A stretch of DNA of 64,000 nt from CAKZNE01 sp040222435 (GCA_965212245.1 OZ243107.1:1736001-1800000), one strand, 5' to 3'; positions 20,056 to 28,357 are shown, counted from the stretch's first letter. The notes: generated from the letters alone by a model not told the origin. Translations and numbers: made by a program.

Positions 20056-20063
20056 TAGCTTTG
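20056..20063 (+). promoter_or_regulatory. -7 box (TAGCTTTG) close to a start codon
   Basis: The sequence matches TAnnTTTG and ends 5 bases before the ATG at 20069. It supports that ATG rather than the upstream start at 19991, and predicts a near-leaderless transcript. Confidence 0.45.
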
Positions 20064-20068
20064 TTTTC

Positions 20069-21256
20069 ATGAAAACACGCTTCCTCCTTCTCTTGCTTTT
20101 GGGTTTAAAGGTTATAGGTTCTGCCCAGGATAAACACTTCAAGCTGGTGTCCTACAATAGTCTCCGCTACAGCCCCAATAATATTGATGCGCGGCATCCG
20201 GATTTGCGACTGATCCTAAACGATCTGCAACCGGATATTTTATGTGTGCAGGAACTGTCTGGTCTGCCCTCTGCACAGATGTATATGGACAGCGTATTAA
20301 ATGTGGATAGCACCACCTATTCGATGGCCGGTTTTGTGGATGGCAATGATCTGGATATTGCTCTGTATTATAAAATGGCTAAGTTTAGTTTTATCTCTAC
20401 CACTGCCTATCCAACGGCTTTAAGGGCTATTTATCATTTCCAATTGAGCCCAATGGGAATACCTGACACCCTGCATGTGTTTAGTGTGCATCTGAAAGCC
20501 AGTAGCGGGTCAGCGAACCAGCAGACCCGTAAAGACGAGGTGGATGTACTTCGTCAGGTGACCGACCAGTTTGCTCCGGGCACGAATTTTATAGTTTGCG
20601 GGGACTTCAATATCTATGGAGCTAATGAGCCTGCCTACTCCCGCTTGGTGCAGGATACACCAGGCGATGAGGGTCATTTTGTGGATCAGTTCGCTATGCC
20701 GGGCACCTGGAACAATGCAATCTATGCTCCCTATCATACGCAGTCTCCCCGCACCACACAGTTCAATGGTGGGGCACATGGGGGTATGGATGATCGTTTT
20801 GACATGATCTTAATGTCAGAGGCTTTGGATGATACCTTGGGATTACATTATGTACAGGGATCTATGTATGCCTATGGTAATGATGGGCTGCATTATAATA
20901 ATGCGATCAATGCGGCTCCGACCAATACAGCCGTAGGGCAAACCCTGGCTGATGCACTTCATTATGCCTCGGATCATATTCCGGTGGTGGCTGAGTTTGG
21001 GTATAAGATGTCCAATAATACCAGTCGCACGATGTATGTGTTGAAGGATGTGGAAGTGTTTAATACTACCGAAGGGGTGATGATTTATAATCCACAAAAC
21101 AAAAAGCTGTCTATCGTTTGCTTTGACCTGGATGGACGAAAACTACTGGACTTTCAATGTTCAGGTACAGAGACCCTTCGGATGCCGGGAGCCGGACTCG
21201 CGGTGATAAAGGTGTGTTCTGAGGGTGCTATTCTTAACACAATAGTTATTCGTTGA
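20069..21256 (+). CDS. Secreted endonuclease/exonuclease/phosphatase-family protein
   Basis: The 395-aa product has a signal peptide (MKTRFLLLLLLGLKVIGSAQ) and an EEP (DNase I-like) fold: KLVSYNSLRYS (Asn), LQPDILCVQE (metal-binding Glu), FSVHLKASSG (His), IVCGDFNIYGANEP (Asp/Asn) and a late SDHIPVVAEF (catalytic Asp-His). All main active-site positions are present. The C-terminal about 75 residues resemble a T9SS sorting domain. It may be an extracellular nuclease or phosphodiesterase used for DNA or phosphate scavenging. A homologue starts at 63688 in the chromosomal flank. Confidence 0.85.
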   Translation: MKTRFLLLLLLGLKVIGSAQDKHFKLVSYNSLRYSPNNIDARHPDLRLILNDLQPDILCVQELSGLPSAQMYMDSVLNVDSTTYSMAGFVDGNDLDIALYYKMAKFSFISTTAYPTALRAIYHFQLSPMGIPDTLHVFSVHLKASSGSANQQTRKDEVDVLRQVTDQFAPGTNFIVCGDFNIYGANEPAYSRLVQDTPGDEGHFVDQFAMPGTWNNAIYAPYHTQSPRTTQFNGGAHGGMDDRFDMILMSEALDDTLGLHYVQGSMYAYGNDGLHYNNAINAAPTNTAVGQTLADALHYASDHIPVVAEFGYKMSNNTSRTMYVLKDVEVFNTTEGVMIYNPQNKKLSIVCFDLDGRKLLDFQCSGTETLRMPGAGLAVIKVCSEGAILNTIVIR

Positions 21257-21578
21257 GGAAAGGCTACATTATCATAATCAATATTATAAATCAAAAGTGG
21301 TTACGAAGAATCCTTAAACTTCATTCACAGACTTTCACTTGTCAACATAATAAATACCTTTTAATGAATATATTTGTCTTAATATCATCAAGATGATTTA
21401 GATAGTCGGCTATCCACTATAAGCTAGCTGATAAGTTTATTCACCCCTTTTTTAAAAAACATTGTATAAGAAGAAACATTGAAATTCTTAATGAATGCTG
21501 GAGGTGTTTACCTCCGGGTCTTTTTAAAATGATCAATTATTAATCTCAGGGTCTGTATGACCCTCTAATTATAAGAAT
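21257..21578. other. Intergenic stretch with two hairpins
   Basis: No gene is visible. A hairpin GGAGGT/ACCTCC at 21500-21515 is followed by GGTCTTTTT and could end a transcript. A second hairpin AGGGTC/GACCCT at 21548-21564 sits 15 bases before the LRAT-like start codon and could affect its translation. Confidence 0.4.
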
Positions 21579-22007
21579 ATGATTAGAAATTTTGTTTTGA
21601 ATAATTATTTACAACCGGCTGATGTCATTATAGTGGGCAAGAACGGATGGAATGTTCTGGACCACTACGTTGTGTATATGGGTGAGCAAAACGGAGAGAT
21701 GTTCTTTAGCGTTAACCTGATGAATAAGGGTGTCCTGTTATTGTCGGAACAAGATCTGCACCAATATACCAGGCGCTTTACTCCTAAGGCTATAAACAGG
21801 TTTCATGGAAGCTATATGGATAGGATACAAGCTCTAAGTAGAGCTAACTCCAAGATTGGGGAAAGCTACAGTTTGATGAATTTCAACTGTGAGCATTTTG
21901 CCAATTTTGTGCAGTTTGGAGTATCTCAAAGCCAACAGGTGTCGAATGTTGTGGGAGGGGCCTTCCTTGCCCTTTTGACTGTTGGTTTGTTTTCACGCAG
22001 CGAGTAA
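21579..22007 (+). CDS. LRAT / NlpC-P60-superfamily protein
   Basis: This 142-aa protein shows the circularly permuted papain-like LRAT signature: an early histidine (LDHYVVYMG, His29) and the cysteine motif NCEHFANFV (Cys104). An early QPADVIIV segment matches the start of LRAT domains. A hydrophobic C-terminal helix (about 122-138) may anchor it in a membrane. LRAT and H-REV107 proteins transfer acyl groups or act as phospholipases; bacterial members are little studied. No toxin or immunity partner is evident. A terminator follows, so it is probably transcribed alone. Confidence 0.8.
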   Translation: MIRNFVLNNYLQPADVIIVGKNGWNVLDHYVVYMGEQNGEMFFSVNLMNKGVLLLSEQDLHQYTRRFTPKAINRFHGSYMDRIQALSRANSKIGESYSLMNFNCEHFANFVQFGVSQSQQVSNVVGGAFLALLTVGLFSRSE

Positions 22008-22035
22008 AGAGCTGGCTTGAATTGTTTAGAATTTA

Positions 22036-22058
22036 AAGGGGCGTTATGCCCCTTTTTT
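22036..22058 (+). terminator. Terminator after the LRAT-like gene
   Basis: The stem AAGGGGC/GCCCCTT with a 5-base loop is followed by TTTT and a T-rich tract, 29 bases past the stop. Confidence 0.75.
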
Positions 22059-22242
22059 GTTTTTGTATAAGTGGGCATGTCCTTGCTGCGCAGGACCGGG
22101 CTTTCCGCTATTACTCCGCACCGCTTGGAGCGGTTTACGGGGTAGCCACTGCAATCCCTCATGCGGATTAGAATTAATCTTCTTTTAATGGTTTTCAGGT
22201 AGAATAGAAGCTTAAAGTTCTATTTACGGTAGTGGGGCGTGT

Positions 22243-23067
22243 GTGAGTACATTCGATAAAGGGCAGTTATCCCGCCTTTTCAAGCAAGGCATTCAGGGCA
22301 TGGAGTCGGGAATATCGGGAACGGATATTCCCGCACCTATCATTAATGATAGGTCGCCAAACGCTTATGACATTGATTTTACTTCAAAATCCATCAAACA
22401 GCAACAAGAAACAGACCTTAATCTTTCTCATGTGGAGGGCGGCCTTGAAAATGCCGGGCGCATCGAAACCGCTCTTTCTATTGCCCTGGATAATGATGGG
22501 GAACAGCGCAAAGAGAAAGAAAAACAAAAAAGGCTTGATATATTAATTCAGTTGGAACAATTACGAATAGCGCTGATGGAGCGCATTACCGAGTTGCAAG
22601 AAGAAATTGATCAACTGTTAGAATTACGTGACAGGGTAAGTCAGCGCCTGGAAGCATTGCAGCAATGCTTGAATGATGGCCGTAAAAATGGCCGCTTTGA
22701 AATCAGTGATCCGTTAGTTGCGAAGGCTATTCGGGAATGGGAGCAGGCGCATGGCCGCTCCTGGAACCCGGAAGCTGAAGATGCTCCTGAAATACTGCTC
22801 TCCATAATGAAAGACCATCAAAACCAATATGATGATCTTTCTGTACAATTGTTCTCCAAAAAGCAGGAGCAAGAACGCCTGATACAGGAACTCAACGAAT
22901 TGGATGAAAAGCTGGCGCAAGAGGAAATCAGCCCTTCCGAACTTGAAAGAACCAGCAAATTTTTAACTATATCCGTACCGGAAAAACGACAAGTGGAAAA
23001 CAAAATGGCCGAGAAATCGGCCACTTTGCAGGTTATTGAGTTGGGCTCGGCTCCAAAACTTCGCTAA
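22243..23067 (+). CDS. Coiled-coil protein of unknown function
   Basis: I do not recognise this 274-aa family. A GTG start follows a T- and G-rich leader. Residues about 85-150 (KEKEKQKRLDILIQLEQLRIA...ERITELQEEIDQLL) and 195-230 (KKQEQERLIQELNELDEKLAQEE) are strongly predicted coiled coils, with no hydrophobic membrane segment. It resembles structural or accessory proteins of plasmids and prophages. It converges with the small secreted protein, the two overlapping by 4 bases. Confidence 0.65.
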   Translation: MSTFDKGQLSRLFKQGIQGMESGISGTDIPAPIINDRSPNAYDIDFTSKSIKQQQETDLNLSHVEGGLENAGRIETALSIALDNDGEQRKEKEKQKRLDILIQLEQLRIALMERITELQEEIDQLLELRDRVSQRLEALQQCLNDGRKNGRFEISDPLVAKAIREWEQAHGRSWNPEAEDAPEILLSIMKDHQNQYDDLSVQLFSKKQEQERLIQELNELDEKLAQEEISPSELERTSKFLTISVPEKRQVENKMAEKSATLQVIELGSAPKLR

Positions 23068-23486
23068 GGTTGAGCAATATGCGTGAGATAGGCCTCTTTA
23101 ATAGCTGTTGTCATAGTCAGTCCATAATCGCTGCCATCTCCCAAAACCCCATCGACTAATTGACCTTCAGCAAACAGGTAAACCGCAGTACGTGCACCTT
23201 CACTGCGCTCAATAAATAAGACCATGATCTTTGTGCGCCCTGCCCTAATATGATCCCCGATAATATCCAACACCAAATTTTCATAGTATGTGTTGCCACT
23301 ATTGACCGTTGCAACTATGACCAGCTTATCTTTTGCATAAGCTTTGGCCGTAATTGCGATCTGTTCATCTGAATAGTTATTTCCACGCAGATCGTAGTTT
23401 TCAACTTCAGGTTTTTGAGCAGATACTGCAGATGCGGATGTTATAAGCCAAACCAAAAGAAGGCTTCTGTAGATGTGTGAAATCAT
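23064..23486 (-). CDS. Small secreted protein, under apparent XRE control
   Basis: The 140-aa product starts with a signal peptide (MISHIYRSLLLVWLITSASA). The upstream in-frame ATG at 23516 lies before the proposed promoter, so 23486 is the better start. The mature part (ITAKAYAKDKLVIVATVNSG, DHIRAGRTKIMVLFIERS) has an alternating strand-helix pattern but no family I can name. The promoter region carries two operator-like repeats shared with the divergent XRE gene. Confidence 0.6.
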   Translation of the reverse strand: MISHIYRSLLLVWLITSASAVSAQKPEVENYDLRGNNYSDEQIAITAKAYAKDKLVIVATVNSGNTYYENLVLDIIGDHIRAGRTKIMVLFIERSEGARTAVYLFAEGQLVDGVLGDGSDYGLTMTTAIKEAYLTHIAQP

Positions 23487-23491
23487 ACTTG

Positions 23492-23533
23492 AGGCATTTG
23501 TGCCACAAAAATACAAAAAGAGGCATTTATGCC
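23492..23533. promoter_or_regulatory. Paired operator-like sites with a promoter between
   Basis: Two copies of AGGCATTT(G/A)TGCC stand at 23492-23504 and 23521-23533. Each is a GGCA...TGCC inverted repeat, and their starts are 29 bases apart. Between them the minus strand reads TATTTTTG (23506-23513), matching a -7 box for the secreted gene. A regulator bound at both sites would cover that promoter. The likely binder is the divergent XRE protein. Confidence 0.6.
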
Positions 23534-23569
23534 GTAATTTTTAAATCAAGGATTTTCGTCTTTGGTTGA

Positions 23570-23818
23570 ATGGATGCAGAGGCACTGTACAAAGCACGAA
23601 TTGAGGCTATAGCCTCGCGGATCAAGGAATTGCGTAAAGCTGCAGGATATACCAGTTATGAAAGTTTCGCTTTGAAGTTTGACCTAGATCGAAAACATTA
23701 CTGGAGGATGGAAAGCGGCCAGAATATCAGCATGAAAAGCCTGTTTAGGCTATTAGACATACATAAGATAACGGTTCAAGAGTTCTTTAAAGATATCAGT
23801 CTACCTCCCGAAAAGTAA
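23570..23818 (+). CDS. XRE-family helix-turn-helix regulator
   Basis: The 82-aa protein is essentially a single XRE domain: RIKELRKAAGYTSYESFALKFDLDRKHYWRMESGQNISMKSLFRLLDI. It probably binds the two GGCA...TGCC sites just upstream and so controls itself and the divergent secreted gene. The HEPN-motif gene follows 17 bases later, so XRE and HEPN could form a regulator-toxin style pair, although a promoter-like box also precedes the HEPN gene. Confidence 0.8.
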   Translation: MDAEALYKARIEAIASRIKELRKAAGYTSYESFALKFDLDRKHYWRMESGQNISMKSLFRLLDIHKITVQEFFKDISLPPEK

Positions 23819-23835
23819 GATTTAACTTTGTTTGA

Positions 23836-24378
23836 ATGGAAGATCCCTTTGAAAAGTTTAAAGTCAAAGAATACCAGCTGCGTGGAGAAATTATTTCCAA
23901 ATTTATTCACCTAGAAGGTAAGTTTGATCAGGTATTTACTAATCTCATATTTCAAAAAGAGCTTCGTGGCTTCGGCTATGCCTTGTTGAGTAAAATCAGT
24001 ATGCTTCATAAGGTCAAGTTATTCAATGAACCTTTACTATTTATGAATAATAAGTTGGGCTTAGGTGATAAACAACTTACTAAAAAGATAGATGCATGTA
24101 GAGAGTTTAGGAACAAGATGGCTCATGATCAAATTGGAGAAGCTCATTGGGATAAGGATGGAAATTACGTCCAATTTGGGGTTCTAAAAGGAGATTTAAA
24201 ATCTTACTTAAAGCATGAGAAAGAAGATGTGCAACAGTACACGGATGATGTGAAGTTCTGTATTGAAAAGCTTTGGGAAGGTGAAGATTATTTGAGAGAA
24301 TTTAAATATGATCCTAAATCCATCATGAGTATATTTATGGAAGAACGAGAGTATATTTCCAATAAGCATTTAAAGTAG
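23836..24378 (+). CDS. HEPN-motif protein, possible RNase-type effector
   Basis: This 180-aa, mostly helical protein carries EFRNKMAHDQ, fitting the R-(N)-x-x-x-H pattern of HEPN RNases (Arg92, Asn93, His97). The family includes toxins of toxin-antitoxin systems and RNases of many defence systems. The motif sits after about 90 residues of helical sequence, as in the HEPN fold. A TAACTTTG box at 23823-23830 ends 5 bases before the ATG. The C-terminal 60 residues are not recognised. RNase activity is an inference from one motif, and some HEPN proteins with this motif act only as nucleic-acid binders. Confidence 0.6.
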   Translation: MEDPFEKFKVKEYQLRGEIISKFIHLEGKFDQVFTNLIFQKELRGFGYALLSKISMLHKVKLFNEPLLFMNNKLGLGDKQLTKKIDACREFRNKMAHDQIGEAHWDKDGNYVQFGVLKGDLKSYLKHEKEDVQQYTDDVKFCIEKLWEGEDYLREFKYDPKSIMSIFMEEREYISNKHLK

Positions 24379-24837
24379 GGCTTATTTTAATTTAGGAACT
24401 TCGAAGCCATACTACGTTTTTAAATCTTGATTTTTTCCCCTTTTCATGATGTGATCTCCAGGCATGTGGCAAAATCCACGTGTGGGGACTGCAAACCTCA
24501 CTTCAAGATTACGGTGGCCTGACGGACTTGGGCACACTGGCACTTCCTTATGATCAATCCGGTTTTGGCCGGATGGAATGGAAATGTCCAGGGCTTTGCC
24601 TAAATACCGTTCTCCCCTTCCCGTGGTCGGGGGCTTTGCAGCATCCGGCTCATTAGCCGCTTCCCCTTTTAAATTATTGAATTCAATTTCGCATGGAGTG
24701 GGTGCATTTCCCTGCGAAGGGGCGTGCCTCTTTCCCAATTTCTCCCCACACAAAAAAAGGAATGGAGGCGCGCCTCACCCTTTTTAAACCCATGATGGCA
24801 GTAAATAACAATAATTGCTATTTTTCGTTATCTGTGG
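24379..24837. other. Non-coding stretch upstream of parDE
   Basis: Long overlapping frames here have no coding character (proline- and glycine-rich on every frame). A 12-bp perfect palindrome GAGGCGCGCCTC lies at 24765-24776, upstream of the parDE promoter. Nothing else is recognisable. Confidence 0.4.
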
Positions 24838-24845
24838 TATCTTTG
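24838..24845 (+). promoter_or_regulatory. -7 box of parDE
   Basis: TATCTTTG matches TAnnTTTG and lies 21 bases before the parD ATG. A T-rich TATTTTT about 20 bases upstream may be the -33 region. Confidence 0.5.
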
Positions 24846-24866
24846 AAGAAGAGAAAGGATAGTATT

Positions 24867-25121
24867 ATGAACGTATCACTGACCCCGCATTTTGATGATT
24901 TTATCAATGAAAAGATAAAATCTGGACAATATCACTCGGCAAGTGAGGTTGTACGCGCTGCCCTGCGCTTGCTTGAACAGCAGGAAGAATTAAAGCAGGC
25001 CCGTATTGATATTTTACGCCAGGAAATTCAAAAGGGTATCGATAGCCCCACTCGTGAATGGAACATGGCCGGGTTCCTGGAAAACGCACAAAAAAGAGCC
25101 GGAATAAATACGAAGGATTAA
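24867..25121 (+). CDS. parD: ParD-like antitoxin
   Basis: This 84-aa ribbon-helix-helix antitoxin begins MNVSLTPHFDDFINEKIKSG and continues YHSASEVVRAALRLLEQQE, the family's DNA-binding and dimerisation core. The C-terminal tail (GIDSPTREWNMAGFLENAQ) should wrap the ParE toxin. I chose 24867 because the conserved N-terminus starts there, preceded by an AAAGGA ribosome site. ParD usually represses its own operon. The toxin gene starts 5 bases after the stop. Confidence 0.92.
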   Translation: MNVSLTPHFDDFINEKIKSGQYHSASEVVRAALRLLEQQEELKQARIDILRQEIQKGIDSPTREWNMAGFLENAQKRAGINTKD

Positions 25122-25126
25122 GCTTT

Positions 25127-25420
25127 ATGCCCCAGGTACTCATTTCCATACAGGCCGAAGAGGACTTGTATGCGATTTGGCATTACATCGCCATTGATCA
25201 ACAAAGCCCTTTGAATGCCAATCGCTTTATAGCCAGGTTTGATAACACCTTTAAATCCCTGGCGCAAACGCCCCTGGTCGGCACATCCAAAGACATCTAC
25301 AGCAAAGGTCTTTACCAATTTCCTTTCGGTGATTACCTGATCTTCTATTTTGTCCGCGACAACGGTATTGAAATTGTCCGGGTGCTCCACGGTGCAAGAT
25401 ACCTACCAGATCTTTTCTGA
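25127..25420 (+). CDS. parE: ParE/RelE-superfamily toxin
   Basis: The 97-aa protein has the ParE fold signature: ISIQAEEDLYAIWHYIAID at the start, a central FKSLAQTPLVGTSK, then YLIFYFVRDNGIEIVRVLHGARYLPDLF at the end. ParE toxins block DNA gyrase; RelE relatives cut mRNA, and the sequence here favours ParE. It forms an operon with parD and is expected to stabilise the element in its host. Confidence 0.93.
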   Translation: MPQVLISIQAEEDLYAIWHYIAIDQQSPLNANRFIARFDNTFKSLAQTPLVGTSKDIYSKGLYQFPFGDYLIFYFVRDNGIEIVRVLHGARYLPDLF

Positions 25421-25608
25421 CATCCCCTGTAATTCTCTATTCCCCCACTTAAAGGACACTCCTTTGGTTGACCTATCGCTTATGCTAACAGCTAGGCGCT
25501 TGCCATTGCCAAACAATGCTCCGCTATTTGGCGGATTCCTATTTGGCTGGCTCTCGCCTGGCTGTTTTCGCAGCGCTCACTATCAACCACAGATAAGGAG
25601 TGCCTTAC

Positions 25609-25950
25609 ATGAAAGACTTAACCGAAAATCTCAAATTTGTCATACAGGATTATCCAGATACCATTCGTGCGGTTGTCGCACAGGAGGCTATGGAATACAA
25701 TAACCCGGCAGACTTTTTCAGTGATTTACTTCAATGGGGATGTCAAAGTGGAATGGTCAGTAGGCTTATTTACTACACTGATACCCGCGCTTTCTATGAT
25801 AAGTATTACCATGAAATTGAGGGTTTACGCTATGAGCTTGAAGAAAGCATGGGTGAACGACTTCAGCCACAAGGCGATCTTAAAAATTGGTATGCCTGGA
25901 TGGGCTTTGAAGAAACCGCCCGTGTTCTGGCTGATGAGCTGAATTTTTAG
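25609..25950 (+). CDS. Hypothetical protein of element backbone type (DUF7222-like)
   Basis: This 113-aa protein begins MKDLTENLKFVIQDYPDTIR and has a central DFFSDLLQWGCQSGMVSRLIYYTDTRAFYDKYYHEIE. It resembles small accessory proteins that recur on plasmids and integrative elements; the DUF name is from memory and unverified. It has no signal peptide or membrane segment. A strong Shine-Dalgarno site (AAGGAG) 10 bases upstream sets the start and is unusual for this phylum. The stretch between parE and this gene is non-coding. Confidence 0.65.
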   Translation: MKDLTENLKFVIQDYPDTIRAVVAQEAMEYNNPADFFSDLLQWGCQSGMVSRLIYYTDTRAFYDKYYHEIEGLRYELEESMGERLQPQGDLKNWYAWMGFEETARVLADELNF

Positions 25951-26113
25951 GTATAATGCCATTCTGACTTCCGAGCTAAAATAAATCTGTAGTAAGCTTA
26001 CCTCTGTGTTTATTATTCAAAAACTGATTATTCTTGACAACATCATTTTCTATAATGTAAAATCTGTTTCAATCTTAAATATTGACACTTGATATGAAGA
26101 AAGTAAGTGCCTC

Positions 26114-26422
26114 ATGGCTTTTGGAGATTATAAAGATTGGGAGGAAAAGGTTTCCCCAGAAGACAGGCTTTCTATAAGAGAAAGTATTATTCGAGATTTA
26201 CATGGTATGGCCGATGAGAGGGAAAAGTCCCTATTATCTTGGCTTTTTGCAACCAATGCCCAAGCAGCCACATTCCAGGAAGTGGAACAATCAAAATTGG
26301 AAAAAAATCCAAAGTGGAGTTTTGAAGAGCACTTGGAGGATACCCGAAATTCTCAGATAGGAACGAACAGCTATCTGGCACGAGAGGAAATTGAGCTTTT
26401 ACCCCTTTATGTTAAGGTTTAA
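26114..26422 (+). CDS. Hypothetical protein (102 aa)
   Basis: I do not recognise the family. The protein is acidic and helical (ESIIRDLHGMADEREKSLLSWLFATNAQAATFQEVEQ), soluble, with no motif that suggests an enzyme. Its 3' end overlaps the 3' end of the convergent membrane gene by 11 bases. No ribosome site is apparent. Confidence 0.5.
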   Translation: MAFGDYKDWEEKVSPEDRLSIRESIIRDLHGMADEREKSLLSWLFATNAQAATFQEVEQSKLEKNPKWSFEEHLEDTRNSQIGTNSYLAREEIELLPLYVKV

Positions 26423-27866
26423 CATTTTTCAATTTAAATAAACTTGTGGTTATAGTTGGATCATGTGCTAGTGGACTATATTTTATGATCAGATCATTTG
26501 GAACCTTCTGTATTTCATCACAGCCCCATATCTCCGAGAAATTATCGCCCTGATATTTTTCATGTTTTAGAATTTTAAGAAGTTTCAATATGGATACTTT
26601 CATAAAATATTGTGATAACTCCCCTTTAAAAGGTTTTCCTTTGGGATATTTAGGGTCAACACCTATTTTCTCCATGGGCCTTGATACATACCACTCCTTT
26701 TGAGGATCACTTAAAATTTTCTCTACCGCTGCGTAGGATTCAGGAGATGAGGGGATACGGCCGCTATATATTCTAGGAAAAACTGAAGACGTGATGACCT
26801 TAATATCATTTTTGACCATGTTTTCATTAATGAGTGTATTCAAAATTTTTGAATTAATGTCATACCCTGCCAATATCAAGATAGCATCTGCATTTTCAAT
26901 CTCTGTTTTTTTATCCTTGAGTTCGCTTTCAACCTTCTCCTCACTTGTAATTGCAATCGTGTTATGTAAGAAGCGACCTTTTTCCTGTAGCTTTTTTTCA
27001 AATGCATCCTTAGCCTCTCTTAAATACGCATGTTGGCCGTAAGAAGAAAAAATTGTACAAACTCTTATTTTTTGTGCCTGAATAGTCGGAAAAACGACCT
27101 TGCTTACATCCTCGGCAATATTATCGGCCTCATTGGTGGATTTTATGTAAAGCCTGAAGATACTATTTGATGTAGGGTCAATTTTAAAATTTTGTGATGC
27201 GACAACAGTACAAATTAAAATAGGCTTAACACTCAATTCACGCCCAACTTGCTTCTCATACTTTTGGACTAATTCATTAAAGCTGCCCCGATTTTTAGAA
27301 GCCAAATTATTGCAAACTAGGCTCATGGTAGAAATAAAATAACGTGTTCCAAGCCTGAGTTCCTCCCTTATAATCGAGGCCGCCTGTTTCTCACTGTTTT
27401 TGTGATCCCGTACTATAAATTCGACATCATCAATACCATATTTCTCCTGGTTGAACGCCTGATATAATCCGTCCAAACAATAATCCGTTTCCTTTCGATA
27501 ATGGGCGTCCATATCGGATAATGGCACTAAAATAGCAATGCGGTGTTTCCGGGCTTCTAATGCGCCTATCTCCTTTGCTAGAGGTAGCACTTTCTTTAAG
27601 TCTTTGACAACATTATTTAGGTTGGTCACCATATAAGTAATTGATGTTAAATACCTAAAAAGTGGTCTCATGATATAGACCGCAAATACAGATATTATGA
27701 GGCCCCATAGTGCCACATTTGCAATAAGCATGTCGTGGAACTCTTCAGAAGTCCAACCTATTAAACTGAGAATGTAGATGATTAGGACGAGCACCAATGC
27801 AGAAATATGCATAAATCTACCAAGCTGTTGCAATTGGTCTCTTTTTTTCTCACCTGATGTTTTCAT
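26412..27866 (-). CDS. Membrane-anchored type 1 periplasmic-binding-fold protein
   Basis: This 484-aa protein has two membrane helices (about 20-40 and 46-66) followed by a domain like LIV-type substrate-binding proteins (Peripla_BP_6): HRIAILVPLSD at about 107, VEFIVRDHKNSEKQAASII, and KIRVCTIFSSYGQHAYLREA. Charges favour the N-terminus (KKRDQ) and the segment after helix 2 (RPLFR) being cytoplasmic, which would put the binding domain in the cytoplasm, contrary to ordinary transporters. No permease or ATPase lies nearby. It may sense a small molecule and belong to a defence or stress response. The last about 110 residues are not recognised. Confidence 0.6.
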   Translation of the reverse strand: MKTSGEKKRDQLQQLGRFMHISALVLVLIIYILSLIGWTSEEFHDMLIANVALWGLIISVFAVYIMRPLFRYLTSITYMVTNLNNVVKDLKKVLPLAKEIGALEARKHRIAILVPLSDMDAHYRKETDYCLDGLYQAFNQEKYGIDDVEFIVRDHKNSEKQAASIIREELRLGTRYFISTMSLVCNNLASKNRGSFNELVQKYEKQVGRELSVKPILICTVVASQNFKIDPTSNSIFRLYIKSTNEADNIAEDVSKVVFPTIQAQKIRVCTIFSSYGQHAYLREAKDAFEKKLQEKGRFLHNTIAITSEEKVESELKDKKTEIENADAILILAGYDINSKILNTLINENMVKNDIKVITSSVFPRIYSGRIPSSPESYAAVEKILSDPQKEWYVSRPMEKIGVDPKYPKGKPFKGELSQYFMKVSILKLLKILKHEKYQGDNFSEIWGCDEIQKVPNDLIIKYSPLAHDPTITTSLFKLKNVKP

Positions 27867-28357
27867 AGAGTAATCTTATTTTGATTAGTCTTGTGCCTCC
27901 TAACCTTTATTTCAGTGTTTACGATTATAAGGAATATTCTCGAATAGTTGATAGTTTATAATCAGAAGTCCAGTGCCTTATTAGTGCTCGTAAATTGAAA
28001 TGAATTGATTCTTGAGATTCGTATCCGTCCATATTAGTTTTCAGAAGCGATTTTGACATACGTGTGTATCAATTTCTTGACAAAACCCTAAAAAAGTTAT
28101 TAGTACCCGGCCTTACAAGGGTAACCTTGAAGGGGGGACCTGTAGGGAAACAAAAAGTAGGGTTTGGGAAAAATTTGGCCGATACACACCCCTTGCTAAA
28201 TATCACCGAGACTCCAGATGGTCTGAATACCATAACCGCTCCCGAAACATACCATGATAGGAATTAATTCCTTTTTTCTTGACAGTTAGTCCATAGCCCC
28301 TTTATGGCTTTTGACCTCATTTAGAACAAAACAGGAACTATTATAAAGGAGTAAATC
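27867..28357. other. Non-coding stretch upstream of the SSB module
   Basis: One 67-codon GTG frame (28064-28267) shows no coding signs. TTGACA sequences at about 28052, 28076 and 28280 look like sigma-70 -35 boxes, and an AAAGGAG ribosome site closes the region. It probably holds the promoter of the SSB/methylase module. Confidence 0.4.

Noticed and set aside
24412..24753. 113-codon minus-strand frame
   Set aside because: It is rich in P, G and R with no domain or ribosome site, and has equally long frames on the other strand; not coding.
24438..24760. Possible second toxin-antitoxin locus upstream of parDE
   Set aside because: Frames here have no toxin or antitoxin motif and no start signals.
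28064..28267. 67-codon GTG frame before the first SSB gene
   Set aside because: It has no ribosome site, no motif, and overlaps -35-like sequences; more likely a promoter region.
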